Assembly: GCA_963693085.1 (NCBI GenBank)
Contig: OY856409.1
Span: 1,170,118,249-1,170,182,248 of the forward strand
Source: Alisma plantago-aquatica
Lineage: Eukaryota > Streptophyta > Magnoliopsida > Alismatales > Alismataceae
DNA: 64,000 nt
Reading direction: 5' to 3'
The position numbers and the translations under genes are program-made. This document shows positions 62,885-64,000 of the stretch, piece after piece. The notes beneath the pieces were generated by a model. That model worked only from the letters and a program-made list of their open reading frames with translations, searched no databases and was not told the origin of the DNA. Within the stretch, counting starts at the first letter, position 1, and the number at the start of each line of letters is the position of its first letter.

Positions 62885-63295
62885 TGCAATTGTTGGTACT
62901 ATCGATTTGATGTCAGTAGTATCGAGATTTCATCGAGAAATTTTGAATCTTTACTGTGATGTTGTCGGAGGTATCGACTCCTTCCAGTTTGTACTATTAA
63001 ATCTTCTCAAACTCATCATGTCCCATCCTAAGCAAGTGTTGGTACCACTGAAAATAGATTTGAAAGTACCGAGTTGTGAAGTTTTTTTGTAGATTCACTT
63101 GAATTTCACATAAAAACTAACATTGCTCTCAAATAATATTAAATCATTTGGCATCATTAAAAATACATTATTTGATGAAATTAAGTATCACATGGTAATG
63201 ATAATAAATAATGCACAAATTGATATGGAAATGAACAATAAGTGCATAGAAATAAATAATAATAGCTGTAAAAATGACAATTATGAAGTGGATGA
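62885..63295 (-). repeat. right inverted arm
   Basis: Reverse complement of the left arm with scattered substitutions, including its GTACC/CGAC words (for example GGTATCGACTCC near 62972 and GGTACCACTG near 63042). The 32-base-pair hairpin of the left arm is not preserved here because one half differs. Confidence 0.85.
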
Positions 63296-64000
63296 GGTGT
63301 ACATGGAGTCAATCTTGATTCCATGGCTTCAAGCCATTTCTCATATTTTAGTTTCTTAGTAGTCTCTAGGCAGGTTGTTAACTCATCATCTATGAACAAC
63401 GCACCTTCTTCTTGACCACAAGATATCCTAATCTTTCAAACTCAAGGCATGTTCGACAAGATCTTCTAGCTTTTGTGATACACACGTAAATTGAGATTCC
63501 ACAACAATTTGTGATTCTACTTGTTCTTATTGTACCTCTTTAGGTTCAATGTTTTCTGGTTTGGTCTCCAACTTTTTGAGTTCTACTTCTCTCCCACTAA
63601 TTCATTTGGAATTAAATTTCTCTTTACAAATACATCCATCTTGGAAACAAAACACTTTTATTGTCGGATTGGAATATAAAAGTAGTATTCAACAAAATAA
63701 CATGTATGTGATTTATGGACAAAGCTTTTGAAGAAACTATTTTCTAATACGAGCTTTAATTCATAATCTATATAGAAGACTTACCGGGACACTTCCCATG
63801 CCATATCTCATATCATGTCTTTTGAACCATTTTAGATGGTACATTGTTTTAGTGTAAAGCATGTGCCCAAAAGGAAATTGGAAGATTAGCTAGATTTACT
63901 GATAATCGCACCATGATTCATAGGGTGTGATTCCTTCATTCTGACACACTATGATTTTGTTTCAGGTGGAATTTATCATGATACACTATCATGGTCTCCC
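63296..64000 (-). pseudogene. decayed copia pol, integrase to RT start (runs off the window)
   Basis: The minus strand contains LETTKKLKYEKWLEAMESR (63365-63310), the conserved KWxxAM block just before copia RT, then DSMYT in a shifted frame up to the insertion point. To the right, 63480-64000 parallels 15080-15500, the integrase-RT linker and integrase of the same family (AACAATTTGTGATTCTACTTG, CTCCCACTAATTCATTTGGAA). The upstream part of integrase and gag lie beyond the window. Stops are frequent. Confidence 0.75.

Larger units (their letters stand above)
61393..63295 (+). mobile_element. 1.9-kb insertion with ~410-bp terminal inverted arms and 5-bp target duplication
   Basis: The outer ends TGATGCAC... 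and, on the other strand, TCATCCAC... agree at 18 of the first 24 bases, and pairing continues through about 410 bp of each arm. It is flanked by GGTGT on both sides (61388-61392 and 63296-63300); nine bases agree at 7. It splits a copia RT gene exactly at DSMYT/NKVW. The middle (61816-62884) resembles the R-U5 end of the Athila-like LTR at 39126-40560, and the left arm its U3. So it may be an LTR carrying an inverted extra U3, or a foldback/MULE-like element that captured LTR sequence. No transposase is seen. Confidence 0.75.

Overview
The window reads as intergenic DNA from a large-genome seed plant. It is AT-rich and packed with nested, decayed LTR retrotransposons. I see no host protein gene, rRNA, tRNA or CRISPR array. 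The plant assignment rests on the element types: copia with initiator tRNA-Met primer sites, chromovirus-like Ty3/gypsy elements with TGTCACACCC...GTGTTACA ends, an Athila-like gypsy polyprotein, and MITEs flanked by (TA)n. I cannot resolve the plant lineage. Almost every open frame is a relic with stops and frameshifts. Identifications come from reading conserved retroelement motifs by eye, with no database search.

Layout. 1-6651: a Ty3-like, apparently non-coding (LARD-like) element on + with a 3.26-kb 3' LTR, a 2.0-kb internal region and a 5' LTR cut by the window edge. It sits inside an older gypsy element on the minus strand, whose protease and gag follow (6652-8445) with its primer site and probable LTR. 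10163-14345: 5' LTR, primer site and leader of a copia element on +, invaded by two inverted MITE-like elements between (CT)n(TA)n tracts. 14400-24260: minus-strand copia of the same family, with one element (3' LTR 15661-17586, pol, gag, partial 5' LTR) apparently nested in an older one (pol piece 14400-15660, gag 22961-23841).

24261-29867: LTR pieces, a decayed minus-strand reading frame of unknown class, hairpin-repeat arrays and polypurine tracts. 29868-39123: an Athila-like gypsy on the minus strand whose PR-RT-RH-IN block is tandemly duplicated (3954 and 4049 bp, 5-bp junction microhomology), then gag, a tRNA-Asp-like primer site and the LTR (to about 40560). 40781-42771: copia LTR and RT/RNase H on minus. 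42772-51636: a second LARD-like gypsy arranged as internal fragment-LTR-internal-LTR, with a 5.02-kb tandem period.

51637-57929 and 59201-61240 are unassigned AT-rich DNA. A copia LTR piece lies between them (57930-59200). At the right end a copia RT frame is split by a 1.9-kb insertion with about 410-bp inverted arms and a 5-bp target duplication (61393-63295); copia continues to the window end.

The pattern I find most worth pursuing is architectural. At least four LTR families, copia and gypsy alike, carry arrays of short hairpins in U3 or the leader. Stem sequences differ from unit to unit while pairing is kept, so the arrays look structurally or palindromically constrained rather than just repeated.
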